Below are positions 16,372 through 25,788 of a DNA stretch of 64,000 nt, in pieces. The notes beneath the pieces were generated by a model that saw only the letters and a program-made list of their open reading frames with translations, did not search any database and was not told the origin of the DNA. The translations under genes were made by a program, and so were the position numbers. Source of the stretch: Palsa-883 sp035486355 (GTDB taxonomy: Bacteria; Pseudomonadota; Alphaproteobacteria; Acetobacterales; Acetobacteraceae); the NCBI GenBank assembly GCA_035486355.1, contig DATHNE010000071.1:22604-86603 (forward strand). The letters run 5' to 3'. Within the stretch, counting starts at the first letter, position 1. Each line of letters opens with the position of its first letter.

Positions 16372-18477
16372 TTACGGCTTGCCGGGCTTGGCCTCGCGGA
16401 AGGCGGTACCGGTCTCGGCCAGGTGGCGTAGCAGGGCGCTCGGCGCCCAGCGCTCGCCATACTGCTGATGCCATGCCGCGATCTGGTTGTAGACGTCCCG
16501 CACGCCGATCCCGTCGGCCCAGAACATCAGCCCGCCACGGTACCGCGGGAAGCCGAAACCGTGCAGCCACATCACGTCGATGTCGCTGGCACGGTAGGCG
16601 ATGCCCTCCTCCAGGATCTTGCAGGCCTCGTTCACCGAGGAGAACAGCAGCCGACGCAGGATCTCCTGGTCGGTGAAACTGCGCTGGGGCACGCCGAGTT
16701 CAGACGCGACCTGCTGGATGATCGCCGCGACTTCGGGAGCGGGGTGCGGGGTGCGGTCGCCCTGGTCGTAGCGGTACCAGCCGGCGCCGGTCTTCTGGCC
16801 GAAGCGACCCATTTCGACGAGTTTGTCCGCGATCGGCAGCTTCCGGTAAGCCGGGTTGGCGGCGGCGCGGCGCTTGCGGCCCTCGGCGCTGATGTCGAGG
16901 CCAGCGAGGTCGCCGACCGCGAACGGGCCCATCGGATAGCCGAAATCAATCATCACCTTGTCGACCTGCTCGGGCAGGCAGCCTTCCTCCAGCAGGATGA
17001 CCATTTCGCTGTTGAACGGCGCGCGCGAGCGGTTGGCGAGGAAGCCGTCACAGTTGCCCGCCATCGCCGAGATCTTGCCGATCTTGCGGCCCAGCGCCAT
17101 CGCGGTGGCGAGCGTTTCGGGGGACGCGGCGTTGGTGCGCACGACTTCCAGCAGCTTCATCACGTTGGCGGGTGAGAAGAAATGCGTGCCGGCGACCTTG
17201 TCGGGGCGCGACGTGGCCGTGGCGAGATCGTCGAGGTCGAGGGCGGAGCTGTTGGAGAACAGGAAGGCGTCCTTGTTCACAACACGGTCGAGGTCCGCGA
17301 AGACCGGCTTCTTCACGTCCATGCGCTCGAACACGGCCTCGATGACGACGTCGCTGTCCGCGATGTCGTCGTAGCCGGCAACGGGATGGATGCGTGCGAG
17401 GCGGTGTTCCATCTCGTCTTGCGCCAGGCTGCCGCGCTTCACGGACGTCGCATAGTTGGACCGGATGCGGTCCATTCCACGATTCAGGGCCGCTTCCGTT
17501 GAGTCCATGATCTTCACGTCGTAGCCGAAATCGGCGAAGGCCATGGCGATGCCGCCACCCATGGTACCCGCGCCGATCACCGCCGGTGCGTGGACATCGC
17601 GCGGCTTCACGTTGGCCGGCACATCGGGCAGCTTCGCCACTTCACGTTCCGCGAAGAACGCATAGCGCAACGCACGCGCTTCATCCGAATTTTCCAGCTC
17701 CTGGAACAATTCAGATTCGCGACGAATCCCTTCGTCGAACGACAGCGTGGTCGCGGCTTCGACCGCGGCGATGCAATTGTATGGCGCCCTTTGATTGCGG
17801 GCGCGACGAGCGATCGACTTGCGCATCGCATCGAACACCGACGGGTCGGCAGACACGGTCTTGTCGCGGATGCGCGGCAGCGGACGAGTATCGGCAATCT
17901 TGCGCGCGTAGGCGACGGCTCCACTGCGCAGGTCGGCGCCCTCCGCCAGCACCGCGTCGACAATGCCGAGCTTCAGCGCCTCCGGCGCGGGCACATGACG
18001 GCCCGAGACGATCATGTCGAGCGCAGCCTGCGCGCCGATCAGCCGCGGCAGGCGTTGCGTGCCGCCACCACCGGGCAGGATGCCGATCTGCACCTCCGGC
18101 AATCCAACCTTCGCGCTGGGGACCGCAATGCGATAGTGGCAGGCGAGTGCGTTCTCCAGCCCGCCCCCCAGCGCATAGCCGTGAATCGCCGCAACGACGG
18201 GCTTCGCACTGGCGTCGAGCTTGTCATAGGTACGCTCGCCGATCGCCAGGCGCTTGCGGCCAGTGCCGAAGCCGCGGATGTCGGCGCCGGCGATGAAGCT
18301 GCGGCCATCGCCCATCAACACCATCACCTTGATCGCGGGATCTGCATTGCCCTGCGCAAGGCACGCGATGATGCCTTCCGACACACCCGGCCCCAGCGCG
18401 TTCACGGGCGGATAATTGACAATGATAATGCCGATATCACCGTCCGTCTCCAGGCGAACGACTTGGGACTCTGACAT
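16372..18477 (-). CDS. Bifunctional enoyl-CoA hydratase / 3-hydroxyacyl-CoA dehydrogenase (FadB/FadJ-like)
   Basis: 701 aa multifunctional beta-oxidation enzyme. The N-terminal crotonase domain (1-190) has IAGADIRGF and HGYALGGGLENALACHYR (oxyanion hole) and GLPEVQIGILPGGGGTQRLP with the catalytic Glu. A linker leads to the NAD-binding HAD domain with GAGTMGGGIAMAFADFGYDV (about 297-316), GTHFFSPANVMKLLEVVR with the catalytic His, and HAD C-terminal domains ending in the WLHGFGFPRYRGG motif. It converts enoyl-CoA to 3-ketoacyl-CoA. It is transcribed alone with no thiolase beside it and is divergent from the MscS gene. Confidence 0.92.
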   Translation of the reverse strand: MSESQVVRLETDGDIGIIIVNYPPVNALGPGVSEGIIACLAQGNADPAIKVMVLMGDGRSFIAGADIRGFGTGRKRLAIGERTYDKLDASAKPVVAAIHGYALGGGLENALACHYRIAVPSAKVGLPEVQIGILPGGGGTQRLPRLIGAQAALDMIVSGRHVPAPEALKLGIVDAVLAEGADLRSGAVAYARKIADTRPLPRIRDKTVSADPSVFDAMRKSIARRARNQRAPYNCIAAVEAATTLSFDEGIRRESELFQELENSDEARALRYAFFAEREVAKLPDVPANVKPRDVHAPAVIGAGTMGGGIAMAFADFGYDVKIMDSTEAALNRGMDRIRSNYATSVKRGSLAQDEMEHRLARIHPVAGYDDIADSDVVIEAVFERMDVKKPVFADLDRVVNKDAFLFSNSSALDLDDLATATSRPDKVAGTHFFSPANVMKLLEVVRTNAASPETLATAMALGRKIGKISAMAGNCDGFLANRSRAPFNSEMVILLEEGCLPEQVDKVMIDFGYPMGPFAVGDLAGLDISAEGRKRRAAANPAYRKLPIADKLVEMGRFGQKTGAGWYRYDQGDRTPHPAPEVAAIIQQVASELGVPQRSFTDQEILRRLLFSSVNEACKILEEGIAYRASDIDVMWLHGFGFPRYRGGLMFWADGIGVRDVYNQIAAWHQQYGERWAPSALLRHLAETGTAFREAKPGKP

Positions 18478-18581
18478 GGCACGGTTTCCTCGTGTGTTTG
18501 TGATGAAAGCTAGGCGCGGATCGCGGCCGCCGTCTACCCGCGGCGCTGGACATCAGCGCAACGCGACCGCATCCTCAGTCC

Positions 18582-19397
18582 ATGCTAAATCAAGATGCCA
18601 CGCGCGCATGGAATGACCTGAGCCTGCTGCTGCCGTTGATCGTTACCAATGCCCTGCATCTGCTGGCGGCGGTCGGCATTCTGATCATCGGCTACTGGAT
18701 CGCCGGCCGCACGCAGCGACTGGTGGTGAACTCTCTCGGCCGCACGCGTCACATGGACGAGATGTTGCCGGCCTTCTTCGGCCACATCATCCGCTATTTC
18801 ATCCTCACCATCACCGTGCTCGCCGTGCTCTCCCAGTTCGGCATCCAGACCACGAGCCTGGTCGCCGTGCTTGGCGCCGCCGGCCTGGCTGTCGGCCTGG
18901 CATTGCAAGGCACGCTGTCACACCTCGCGGCCGGCGTGATGCTGCTGATCTTCCGACCCTTCCGGATCGGACATCATGTGCTGGTCGGTGGTGTGGATGG
19001 CACCGTGCGAGAACTGTCGCTGTTCTGGACCGAGGTGGTGACGGCGGACAACGTGCAGGTGATCATCCCGAATGGCAGCGTGTGGGGCCAGCCGATCCGC
19101 AATTTCAGCATCTATCCGCAGCCGGTTCCGACGACATCGGTGCGCTTCCGGTTGCCCGATGGCGATCTGCGTGCCACGCGAGACAAAATCCTGACCATGC
19201 TGCAGGGAATGCCGAACGTGTTGGAAGATCCAGCGCCCAGCGTGTACTTCGACCGCAATGGGACGGACAATGCGCTGGAGGTGGTGGTGACATTCGCGCC
19301 CGAAGGCGGGGCGGGAGCCAGTGCCGTCGTGAAGAGTGACGTCGTGCAGGCCATGCATGATGCGTTTGAGACCACGGCGACGGCGCAATCCAGCTAG
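18582..19397 (+). CDS. Small-conductance mechanosensitive channel (MscS family)
   Basis: 271 aa with three membrane helices (about 14-36, 60-80 and 85-110). The pore helix and beta domain read LGAAGLAVGLALQGTLSHL then GVMLLIFRPFRIGHHV, the MscS signature with Gly/Ala-packed TM3, followed by DNVQVIIPNGSVWG. Length matches MscS of E. coli (286 aa). It releases osmolytes during hypo-osmotic shock. Its stop overlaps the 3' end of the convergent flavodoxin-like gene by 4 bp. Confidence 0.92.
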   Translation: MLNQDATRAWNDLSLLLPLIVTNALHLLAAVGILIIGYWIAGRTQRLVVNSLGRTRHMDEMLPAFFGHIIRYFILTITVLAVLSQFGIQTTSLVAVLGAAGLAVGLALQGTLSHLAAGVMLLIFRPFRIGHHVLVGGVDGTVRELSLFWTEVVTADNVQVIIPNGSVWGQPIRNFSIYPQPVPTTSVRFRLPDGDLRATRDKILTMLQGMPNVLEDPAPSVYFDRNGTDNALEVVVTFAPEGGAGASAVVKSDVVQAMHDAFETTATAQSS

Positions 19398-19885
19398 AAA
19401 ACCCCGCTCGCCAGCCCCGCTGAGAGCGTCGCGCCGACTTCCGCGCAACGGACGCGATCGGCCGCGCCGATTTGTTTCGGGGCCAGGATCGTCTCCGGCG
19501 TCTGCGCGTGCGTGCATGCGATCACCGGCTCGGCCACCTGCCGCAGTCGCCAGCCAGTGGCAATGCGCGTGACCTGGCGCACCGCGTTGGTACCATCGCT
19601 GCCGGCCGAGATCAGCAGCGCGTAGGGCCGGCCATTGATCCGGTCCAGCACCGGATAATAGGTGCGGTCGAAGAATTCCTTCATCGCGCCCGCCAGGGCC
19701 GCGAGATTCTCCGGCGCGGCAAAGATATAGCCGTCGGCGTCCAATACATCCTGCGCAGTGGCGTCGGTTGCGGACAGCAGGCGTGCCTGCACATCGGGTT
19801 CAGCGCGTGCGGCCTGGGCCGCAGCCTCGGCCATCTGTCGCGCGCCACCAGTGCGGGAATGCACGACGATCAGCAGCGTCTTCAT
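19394..19885 (-). CDS. Flavodoxin-fold NAD(P)H-dependent oxidoreductase-like protein
   Basis: 163 aa. The start MKTLLIVVHSRTGGARQMAE carries the FMN phosphate-binding loop (HSRTGGARQ), and DADGYIFAAPENLAALAGAMKEFFDRTYY is the NAD(P)H-dependent FMN reductase pattern. It probably moves electrons through bound FMN. The partner is unknown, but it lies 9 bp downstream of an LLM oxidoreductase on the same strand, so the pair may act on the same flavin or deazaflavin chemistry. Confidence 0.75.
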   Translation of the reverse strand: MKTLLIVVHSRTGGARQMAEAAAQAARAEPDVQARLLSATDATAQDVLDADGYIFAAPENLAALAGAMKEFFDRTYYPVLDRINGRPYALLISAGSDGTNAVRQVTRIATGWRLRQVAEPVIACTHAQTPETILAPKQIGAADRVRCAEVGATLSAGLASGVF

Positions 19886-19894
19886 CGTCGGCGG

Positions 19895-20935
19895 CTACAG
19901 CACCGCCTCGGCCACGACGCGCATCGCCTCGATGCTGGCGCCCTTCAGGATCATCGTGCCGACAAAGTGATCCTTTGCCGCGTCTTGCCACACGGCCAGG
20001 CGTTCCTTGATCCGCTCGGCTGGACCCACCAGTGAGATCTCATCGATCAGCTTGTCCGGCACCGCGGCGGCGGCCTCGGCTTTCTTGCCGTCAAGAAACA
20101 GGTCCTGGATCGCGATCGCCGCGCCCTCGTAGCCGAGCTTGATCGCCACGTCGTTGTAGTAGTTCTTCGACCGCGCCCCCATCCCGCCGATATACAGCGC
20201 GAGCTCCGGCCGGATCGCATCGCGGCACGCGGCGACGTCGGCACCGAGCTTCACGCGCACATACGGGGCGACGTCGAAGTTGGCCAAGGTCGCCGGACGG
20301 CCGGCTTTCTTCATGCCAGACAGGATCGGATCCGAGACGATGTGCGGCTGCTCCGGTGAATAGAAGATCGGAAGTACGCCGTCGGCGCATTCGCCCGCGG
20401 TGCGCAGACCTGCCGGCGTGATGGAGGCGAGGTAGAACGGGATGGCGGGATTGCCGTGCGTGATGCTGCGCAAGGCACGACCGAGGCCGGTGGCGTCCGG
20501 GCCGTTGAAGGGGATCTCGTATTCCGCGCCGTGGAATTCCAGCGGCGCCTTGCGGTCCAGGATCTGGCGGATGATCGCAATGTATTCCTTCGTGCGCGTC
20601 ATCGGTTTGCCGAAGCGCACGCCATGCCAGCCTTCCACCACCTGGGGGCCGGACACGCCGAGGCCGCACAGGAAGCGATTGTTCGACATCAGTTGCAGCG
20701 TCATCACCGTCATCGCGGCGCAGGCGGGCGTGCGCGCGGGGATCTGCATGATGCCGGTGCCGACTTTGAGTTTCGTGGTGCGCGCCAGCATCCAGGTGGC
20801 GGGAGTTACCGCGTCCGTGCCGTACGCCTCACCTGTCCAGGCCTGCGCGAAGCCGAGGTGTTCCGCTTCAAGCACGCGGTCCATGTCGAGTTTCGGTGAG
20901 GGTCCCGACATGTCGACGGTGATGCCGAGCTGCAT
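19895..20935 (-). CDS. LLM class oxidoreductase, probably F420-dependent (1)
   Basis: 346 aa luciferase-like TIM barrel. It opens MQLGITVDMSGPSPKLDM and contains VGTGIMQIPARTPACAAM (the conserved cis-peptide strand), RFLCGLGVSGPQVVEGWHG and, at the C-terminus, LVGPAERIKERLAVWQD. These motifs are shared by F420-dependent members such as methylene-H4MPT reductase-like and Rv-type enzymes. The substrate is unknown. It lies next to the F420 cluster, upstream of a flavodoxin-fold gene. The start has a GGACCACC sequence ahead of it. FMN instead of F420 cannot be excluded. Confidence 0.82.
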   Translation of the reverse strand: MQLGITVDMSGPSPKLDMDRVLEAEHLGFAQAWTGEAYGTDAVTPATWMLARTTKLKVGTGIMQIPARTPACAAMTVMTLQLMSNNRFLCGLGVSGPQVVEGWHGVRFGKPMTRTKEYIAIIRQILDRKAPLEFHGAEYEIPFNGPDATGLGRALRSITHGNPAIPFYLASITPAGLRTAGECADGVLPIFYSPEQPHIVSDPILSGMKKAGRPATLANFDVAPYVRVKLGADVAACRDAIRPELALYIGGMGARSKNYYNDVAIKLGYEGAAIAIQDLFLDGKKAEAAAAVPDKLIDEISLVGPAERIKERLAVWQDAAKDHFVGTMILKGASIEAMRVVAEAVL

Positions 20936-20952
20936 GGTGGTCCTGTTCAGTT

Positions 20953-21060
20953 GTCATCCCGAGGAGCAAAGCGACGAAACAATCTCGGGCCGGGTAGCGT
21001 TGTCGCGCGGTGCGCCGGTGGATCGAGATTGCTCTTCGTCGCTCCGCTCCTTACGATGAC
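20953..21060. repeat. Long inverted repeat, 'GTCATCCC...GATGAC' class
   Basis: Arms of about 35 bp (20953-20987 and 21024-21060) are imperfect inverted copies, starting GTCATCCCGAGGAGC and ending GCTCCTTACGATGAC. The interior contains the ACAATCTCG/CGAGATTG boxes. A related element lies at 45843-45947. It fills the gap between two LLM genes and looks like a non-autonomous mobile palindrome or mRNA 3'-end structure. Confidence 0.7.
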
Positions 21061-21068
21061 CGTTCGGG

Positions 21069-22022
21069 TTAGCGGACTTTCGCGATCACGTTGTCACGGA
21101 AGCGTTTCATGTTGTCCAGCGTGGCCGCAAGCGACGGGCCAAACAGGCCGAAGTCGAAGGCGGTGACGCCGGCATCCGACAGTGCCTTGATGTCGCCGGC
21201 GAAATCCGCCGTGCTGCCGGTGAACAGTTTGCGCTCGCCGTCCACCGTGCCTTTCGGCTGTGCCTCGGGGTTCGAGGAGACCCGATAGGCCAGGCCGACC
21301 GCAGATGGGTTGCGCCCGGCCTTCTCGGTCATGCCACGCAGTTTTGCGACGCCGGCCTTGTAGCGGGTCAGTGTGTCCATCGGGAACTGGGGGTTGGTGC
21401 CGATCGGATACCAGGCATCGCCATATTTCGCCGTGCGCCGCATTGCCGGACCACTCTCGCCGCCGATCCAGATCGGAATTGGTTGCTGTACCGGCTTCGG
21501 CGGAAACAGCACATCGGAAAACTTCACGTATTTCCCTTCAAATTTCGGTGCATCGCTGGTCCACAGCTCCTTGCAGACCATCATCCATTCATCGGTGACG
21601 TGGCCACGGTCATCGAAGGGCGGCGCGCCAATCGCTTCGAACTCCTCCTTGCACCAGCCGGCGCCGATACCCAGCGTCAGCCGCCCCTTTGACAGATAAT
21701 CGATCGTCGCCAGGATCTTCGCAGTCAGCACCGCGGGGCGATGCGGCACCACCATCACCGAGGTGACGATGCGCAACGTCGAGGTCGACGCGGCGATGAA
21801 GGTCGCGGCCGTCAGTTGTTCCAACCGCTCCGCGGCGGCGCCCGAGGGAAACTCGCCGGAATCGGAATAGGGATAGCGCGAGGCGATCGAGGTTGGGATC
21901 ATCACATGGTCGCTGACCGTGACGTAGTCGAAGCCGAGCTGCTCGGCCTCGGTGGCGATGCGCACCAGGCTGTCCGGTGCGATCAAGGGGCCGCTGGTTG
22001 GCGCGCTGCACCCGATCTGCAT
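21069..22022 (-). CDS. LLM class oxidoreductase, probably F420-dependent (2)
   Basis: 317 aa. MQIGCSAPTSGPLIAPDSL is followed by QLGFDYVTVSDHVMIP, VTSVMVVPHRPAVLTAKILA, TLGIGAGWCKEEFEAIG and PIPIWIGGESGPAMRRTA, the motif set of the LLM group usually labelled TIGR03619-type F420 oxidoreductases. The frame is open 14 codons upstream, but an AGCGGAGGG ribosome-binding site lies directly ahead of the ATG at 22022. It is divergent from a clear paralogue at 22130, so the pair probably shares one promoter region. Substrate unknown. Confidence 0.85.
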   Translation of the reverse strand: MQIGCSAPTSGPLIAPDSLVRIATEAEQLGFDYVTVSDHVMIPTSIASRYPYSDSGEFPSGAAAERLEQLTAATFIAASTSTLRIVTSVMVVPHRPAVLTAKILATIDYLSKGRLTLGIGAGWCKEEFEAIGAPPFDDRGHVTDEWMMVCKELWTSDAPKFEGKYVKFSDVLFPPKPVQQPIPIWIGGESGPAMRRTAKYGDAWYPIGTNPQFPMDTLTRYKAGVAKLRGMTEKAGRNPSAVGLAYRVSSNPEAQPKGTVDGERKLFTGSTADFAGDIKALSDAGVTAFDFGLFGPSLAATLDNMKRFRDNVIAKVR

Positions 22023-22129
22023 TTGTTCCCTCCGCTTGAATTGCGCTCGCGTGACCGATAGCACACGATATGGGGGCAGGCGATGCAGGCATCCGCGACG
22101 TGGGCGCGCTGCGTAGTAGGGGGAACGCG

Positions 22130-23083
22130 ATGGACTTCGGCATCCACTTCGGCACGCGCGGCTGCCTGGCCTCGCGCGAGACGATCATGACCCTGGGCGC
22201 GCGCGCCGAGGCGCTGGGTTATGCGTATCTGGGCGTCGCGGACCATCTGGTGGTGCCGGTGCAGAGTGGCGTGCGCTATCCGTATACGGCAGATGGCATC
22301 TGGCCAGGCACGCCAAGCGGCGAATGTTTCGATGCGATCGCGACGCTGGCGTTCCTCGCGGCCTGCACGCAGCGCATCAAGCTGTTGACCTCGGTCGCGG
22401 TGGTCCCATATCGACCGGCAGTGCTGGCGGCGAAACTGTTCCTGACGGCCGATGTGCTGTCGGGCGGACGGGTGATCGCCGGGGTGGGGTCAGGCTGGAT
22501 GCGTGAGGAGTTCGAGGCGCTTGGCACGCCGCCCTATGCGGAACGCGGCGCCGTGACGGATGAGTATCTGCGCGCGTGGAAGACGCTGTGGACTGAGACA
22601 CGTCCGTCGTTTGACGGGAAATATACCAAGTTCGAGAACATGGTGTTCATGCCGCGGCCGGCGTCACAGCCGCATCCGCCGATCTGGGTGGGCGGCGAAA
22701 GCCCGCCGGCGCTGCGCCGTGTGGCGCAATTTGGTGATGGCTGGTATCCGGTGTCGAACAACCAGCAGATCCGGCTGAACACGCCGGAACGGCTACGCAA
22801 TGGCATTGCGGGGATGCGGCGCGTGGTGGAGAAGGCGGGGCGCGATCCGGATACGATCGATATCGGGTATCTGTGGTTCTTGCCGCCGGACACCACGGCA
22901 CAGACCGGTCCGGATGGGGAACGGCAGTTGTTCACCGGGTCTGTTGCGGATTGGCAGGAAGATGCGGCGGCGCTGAGCGAGGCAGGGGCGAAGCACGTGA
23001 TCCTGTATCTGCAACGGCCGACGATCAACGAGACCTTGGATCTGATGCAGCAGTTCAGCGAGACGGTGGTAAGTATTTCATGA
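22130..23083 (+). CDS. LLM class oxidoreductase, probably F420-dependent (3)
   Basis: 317 aa paralogue of the gene at 21069, sharing LGYAYLGVADHLVVP, LTSVAVVPYRPAVLAAKLFL, VGSGWMREEFEALGTPP and PIWVGGESPPALRRVAQFG. Its stop overlaps the start of cofGH (ATGA), so the enzyme and FO synthase are co-translated. This is the best evidence here that it uses F420. A GTAGGGGG ribosome-binding site precedes the ATG at 22130. The substrate cannot be told from sequence. Confidence 0.88.
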   Translation: MDFGIHFGTRGCLASRETIMTLGARAEALGYAYLGVADHLVVPVQSGVRYPYTADGIWPGTPSGECFDAIATLAFLAACTQRIKLLTSVAVVPYRPAVLAAKLFLTADVLSGGRVIAGVGSGWMREEFEALGTPPYAERGAVTDEYLRAWKTLWTETRPSFDGKYTKFENMVFMPRPASQPHPPIWVGGESPPALRRVAQFGDGWYPVSNNQQIRLNTPERLRNGIAGMRRVVEKAGRDPDTIDIGYLWFLPPDTTAQTGPDGERQLFTGSVADWQEDAAALSEAGAKHVILYLQRPTINETLDLMQQFSETVVSIS

Positions 23084-25440
23084 CGCATGAGATGGATAAT
23101 CTGGACTGGATTGGGTGCGCCTCGCTGCCAGAGCTGATGGCAGCGGCGGCGGCAAAACGGGATGCGGCGCATGGGCGGCTGATCTCGTATTCGCGCAAAG
23201 TATTCATTCCGCTGACGAAGCTGTGTCGCGATGTGTGCCATTACTGCACCTTTGCCGAGCGGCCGCGCGCCGGGCGGCCGGCATTTCTGTCGCCGGAGGA
23301 TGTACTGACCATCGCACGCGCGGGCGCGGCGGCGGGGTGCACCGAGGCGTTGTTCACCCTGGGAGACAAGCCGGAGCTGCGGTACAGCGCGGCGCGTGAG
23401 GCACTGGCGGCGCGCGGGCACAGCACCACGATCGGCTATCTGCGCGAGATGTGCGCACTGGTGCTGGAAGAGACCGGGCTGCTGCCGCATGTGAACCCGG
23501 GCGTGATGACGCGCGAGGAGATCGCGTCGGTGCGTGAGGTGTCTGCCAGCATGGGGATCATGCTGGAGTCATCCAGCGCGCGGCTATGCAAGCCGGGCGG
23601 GGTGCATTACGGCTCACCAGATAAGCTGCCCGCGGTGCGGCTGGCGATGATGCGCGAGGCGGGCGAGCTGGCAGTGCCGTTCACCACCGGCATCCTGATT
23701 GGCATTGGCGAAACGCGGGCGGAACGGTTGGAGTCGCTGCTGGCGATCCGCGCGCTGCATGCGGCGCACGGACACATCCAGGAAGTGATCGTGCAGAACT
23801 TCCGGGCCAAGCCGAAGACCAAGCGTGCGCAGGCGCCGGAGCCGGATCTGGAAGACCTGCTGTGGAGCATTGCCGCGGCGCGATTGATCCTGCCGACGGA
23901 TGTGCATGTGCAGGCGCCGCCCAATCTGTCGCCGGGCGTGTATCAGCAGTTGATCGGTGCGGGCATTGACGATTGGGGTGGCGTGTCGCCAGTGACGCCG
24001 GACCATGTGAACCCCGAGGCGCCGTGGCCAGCGATCGCCGCGCTGGCAGAACGGACGGCAAGCGTTGGCAAGGTGCTGGTGCAGCGGCTGCCGGTGTATC
24101 CGAGCTTTGCGCAGGCGCCGGAACGTTGGTTGGCACCGGACATCGCGACACGGGTACGGCGCGCGATCGATGCCGAGGGCTGGGCGCGGGATGATGACTG
24201 GGCGCCGGGGCTGACGACACTGCCGCAGCAGCAGACGCCGTTGCTCAGCGAGGTTGATCCGGCGGTGGAAGCGGCGATTGCGAAAGCGATGGCGGGGCGA
24301 CGCCTGGATGAGCCGGAGATCGTGCGGCTGTTTGGAGCGCGCGACCTTGACTATCAGCGCCTGCTGACCGCGGCGGACGAGCTGCGCCAGGCGGTGAGTG
24401 GCGATGTGATTCGTTATGTTGTCAACCGGAACATCAACTACACCAACATCTGCTACTACCGTTGCAAGTTCTGCGCCTTCTCCAAGGGCAAGACGCACGA
24501 CGCGCTGCGCGGCACGCCGTATGATCTGGCGCTGGAGGAGATCGTGCGGCGCGCGGAGGAAGCCTGGGCGCGCGGCGCGACCGAGGTGTGCCTGCAAGGC
24601 GGCATCCATCCAGATTATACCGGCGAGACCTATATCGGCATCTGCCGCGCCATCAAGCAGGCGGTGCCGGGGATGCATGTGCACGCGTTCTCGCCGCTGG
24701 AAGTGACACAGGGCGCGGCGACGCTGGGCAAGAGCGTGCCGGCGTTCCTGGCGGAGCTGAAGGAGGCAGGGTTGGGCACGCTGCCGGGCACGGCGGCGGA
24801 GATCCTGGATGATGAGGTGCGGGCAGTGATCTGCCCGGACAAGGTGAACACCGAGGAATGGCTGCACGTGCTGCGGTCCGCGCACCTGCTGGGCCTGAAG
24901 ACGACGTCCACGATCATGTATGGACATGTGGAGCGGCCAATCTCCTGGGCGCGACATCTGCTGGTGCTGCGGGATCTGCAGGAGGAGACCGGCGGGATCA
25001 CCGAATTCGTTCCGTTGCCGTTCGTGCATATGGAAGCGCCGATGTACTTGCGTGGGATGGCGCGGAAAGGGCCGACATTGCGCGAAGCGGTGTTGATGCA
25101 TGCGGTGGCGCGGCTGGTGCTGCATCCGCTGATCACCGACATCCAGACCTCGTGGGTGAAGATGGGGCCGGAGGGCGCCGCGCTGTGCCTGAACGCGGGG
25201 GCGAATGATCTCGGCGGCACGCTGATGAATGAGAGCATCTCGCGTGCGGCGGGCACGCAGCACGGGCAGGAGTTTCCACCCGAGGCGATGGAGGCGTTGA
25301 TCAGCGGGATCGGCCGCACGCCGCGGCAGCGGTCAACGGCGTACGGGTCAGTGTCGAATGAACGGCGCGTGGCATCGTTCGACGCGGCGGAGCTGGCGCC
25401 GGTGGTGCAGACGCCGCCGCGGAAGGTGATGGCGGAGTAG
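23080..25440 (+). CDS. fbiC: FO synthase, fused CofG-CofH (FbiC)
   Basis: 786 aa protein with two radical SAM halves. The N-terminal CofG half has CRDVCHYC (C49, C53, C56) and the C-terminal CofH half has CYYRCKFC (C458, C462, C465); each CxxxCxxC binds a 4Fe-4S cluster that cleaves S-adenosylmethionine. Together they join 5-amino-6-ribitylamino-uracil and tyrosine into FO, the deazaflavin chromophore of coenzyme F420. GGIHPDYTGETYI and TEFVPLPFVHMEAPM are CofH hallmarks. Fusion order matches actinobacterial FbiC (about 850 aa). The frame is open further upstream, but the ATG overlapping the LLM stop fits the family start. Confidence 0.95.
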   Translation: MTHEMDNLDWIGCASLPELMAAAAAKRDAAHGRLISYSRKVFIPLTKLCRDVCHYCTFAERPRAGRPAFLSPEDVLTIARAGAAAGCTEALFTLGDKPELRYSAAREALAARGHSTTIGYLREMCALVLEETGLLPHVNPGVMTREEIASVREVSASMGIMLESSSARLCKPGGVHYGSPDKLPAVRLAMMREAGELAVPFTTGILIGIGETRAERLESLLAIRALHAAHGHIQEVIVQNFRAKPKTKRAQAPEPDLEDLLWSIAAARLILPTDVHVQAPPNLSPGVYQQLIGAGIDDWGGVSPVTPDHVNPEAPWPAIAALAERTASVGKVLVQRLPVYPSFAQAPERWLAPDIATRVRRAIDAEGWARDDDWAPGLTTLPQQQTPLLSEVDPAVEAAIAKAMAGRRLDEPEIVRLFGARDLDYQRLLTAADELRQAVSGDVIRYVVNRNINYTNICYYRCKFCAFSKGKTHDALRGTPYDLALEEIVRRAEEAWARGATEVCLQGGIHPDYTGETYIGICRAIKQAVPGMHVHAFSPLEVTQGAATLGKSVPAFLAELKEAGLGTLPGTAAEILDDEVRAVICPDKVNTEEWLHVLRSAHLLGLKTTSTIMYGHVERPISWARHLLVLRDLQEETGGITEFVPLPFVHMEAPMYLRGMARKGPTLREAVLMHAVARLVLHPLITDIQTSWVKMGPEGAALCLNAGANDLGGTLMNESISRAAGTQHGQEFPPEAMEALISGIGRTPRQRSTAYGSVSNERRVASFDAAELAPVVQTPPRKVMAE

Positions 25441-25614
25441 GCCGGGCGGTAGCATCCCGTATGCAAATTTCCGTATTTTTTACCTTTTGAGTCCACAATC
25501 GCCTTCACCCCACCGCGGCAAAGGTGGCCACGGGAACGCCATGGTTCGCGGGGCGTGGACATTGTGCGACAGGACCTGACCAGCAGGACTTCGGCTCAAG
25601 CGCGCACACAGGCG

Positions 25615-25788
25615 ATGGATGTCCACGCGGCAGCGCAGATCTTCAATATTTTGTTAGCAATCGGTGGCCTGATTGTGCTGTGGACGGCTCTGGTCACGCT
25701 GCAGGCGCGGGCGAAGGGAGTTCGAGATGTCATATGCGATGATCGGCGCCGCCGGCCAGGAGGATGCGGCACAGACCGTATCTGGTGA
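25615..25788 (+). CDS. Possible small membrane protein (uncertain)
   Basis: A 57-residue frame beginning ATG GAT GTC. Residues 6-29 (AAQIFNILLAIGGLIVLWTA) would form one membrane helix, unlike the Arg-rich shadows typical of this genome. It overlaps the first 20 codons of the DUF1150 gene in another frame, and its own C-terminus is Arg-rich and unconvincing. An upstream GTG at 25555 would give 77 residues. Either a genuine small membrane protein or a decayed one. Confidence 0.3.
   Translation: MDVHAAAQIFNILLAIGGLIVLWTALVTLQARAKGVRDVICDDRRRRPGGCGTDRIW

Noticed and set aside
23614..25263. A 549-codon open frame antisense to cofGH
   Set aside because: Composition is His/Arg/Gln-rich with no recognisable fold, and the opposite strand encodes a clear radical SAM enzyme with all cluster cysteines.
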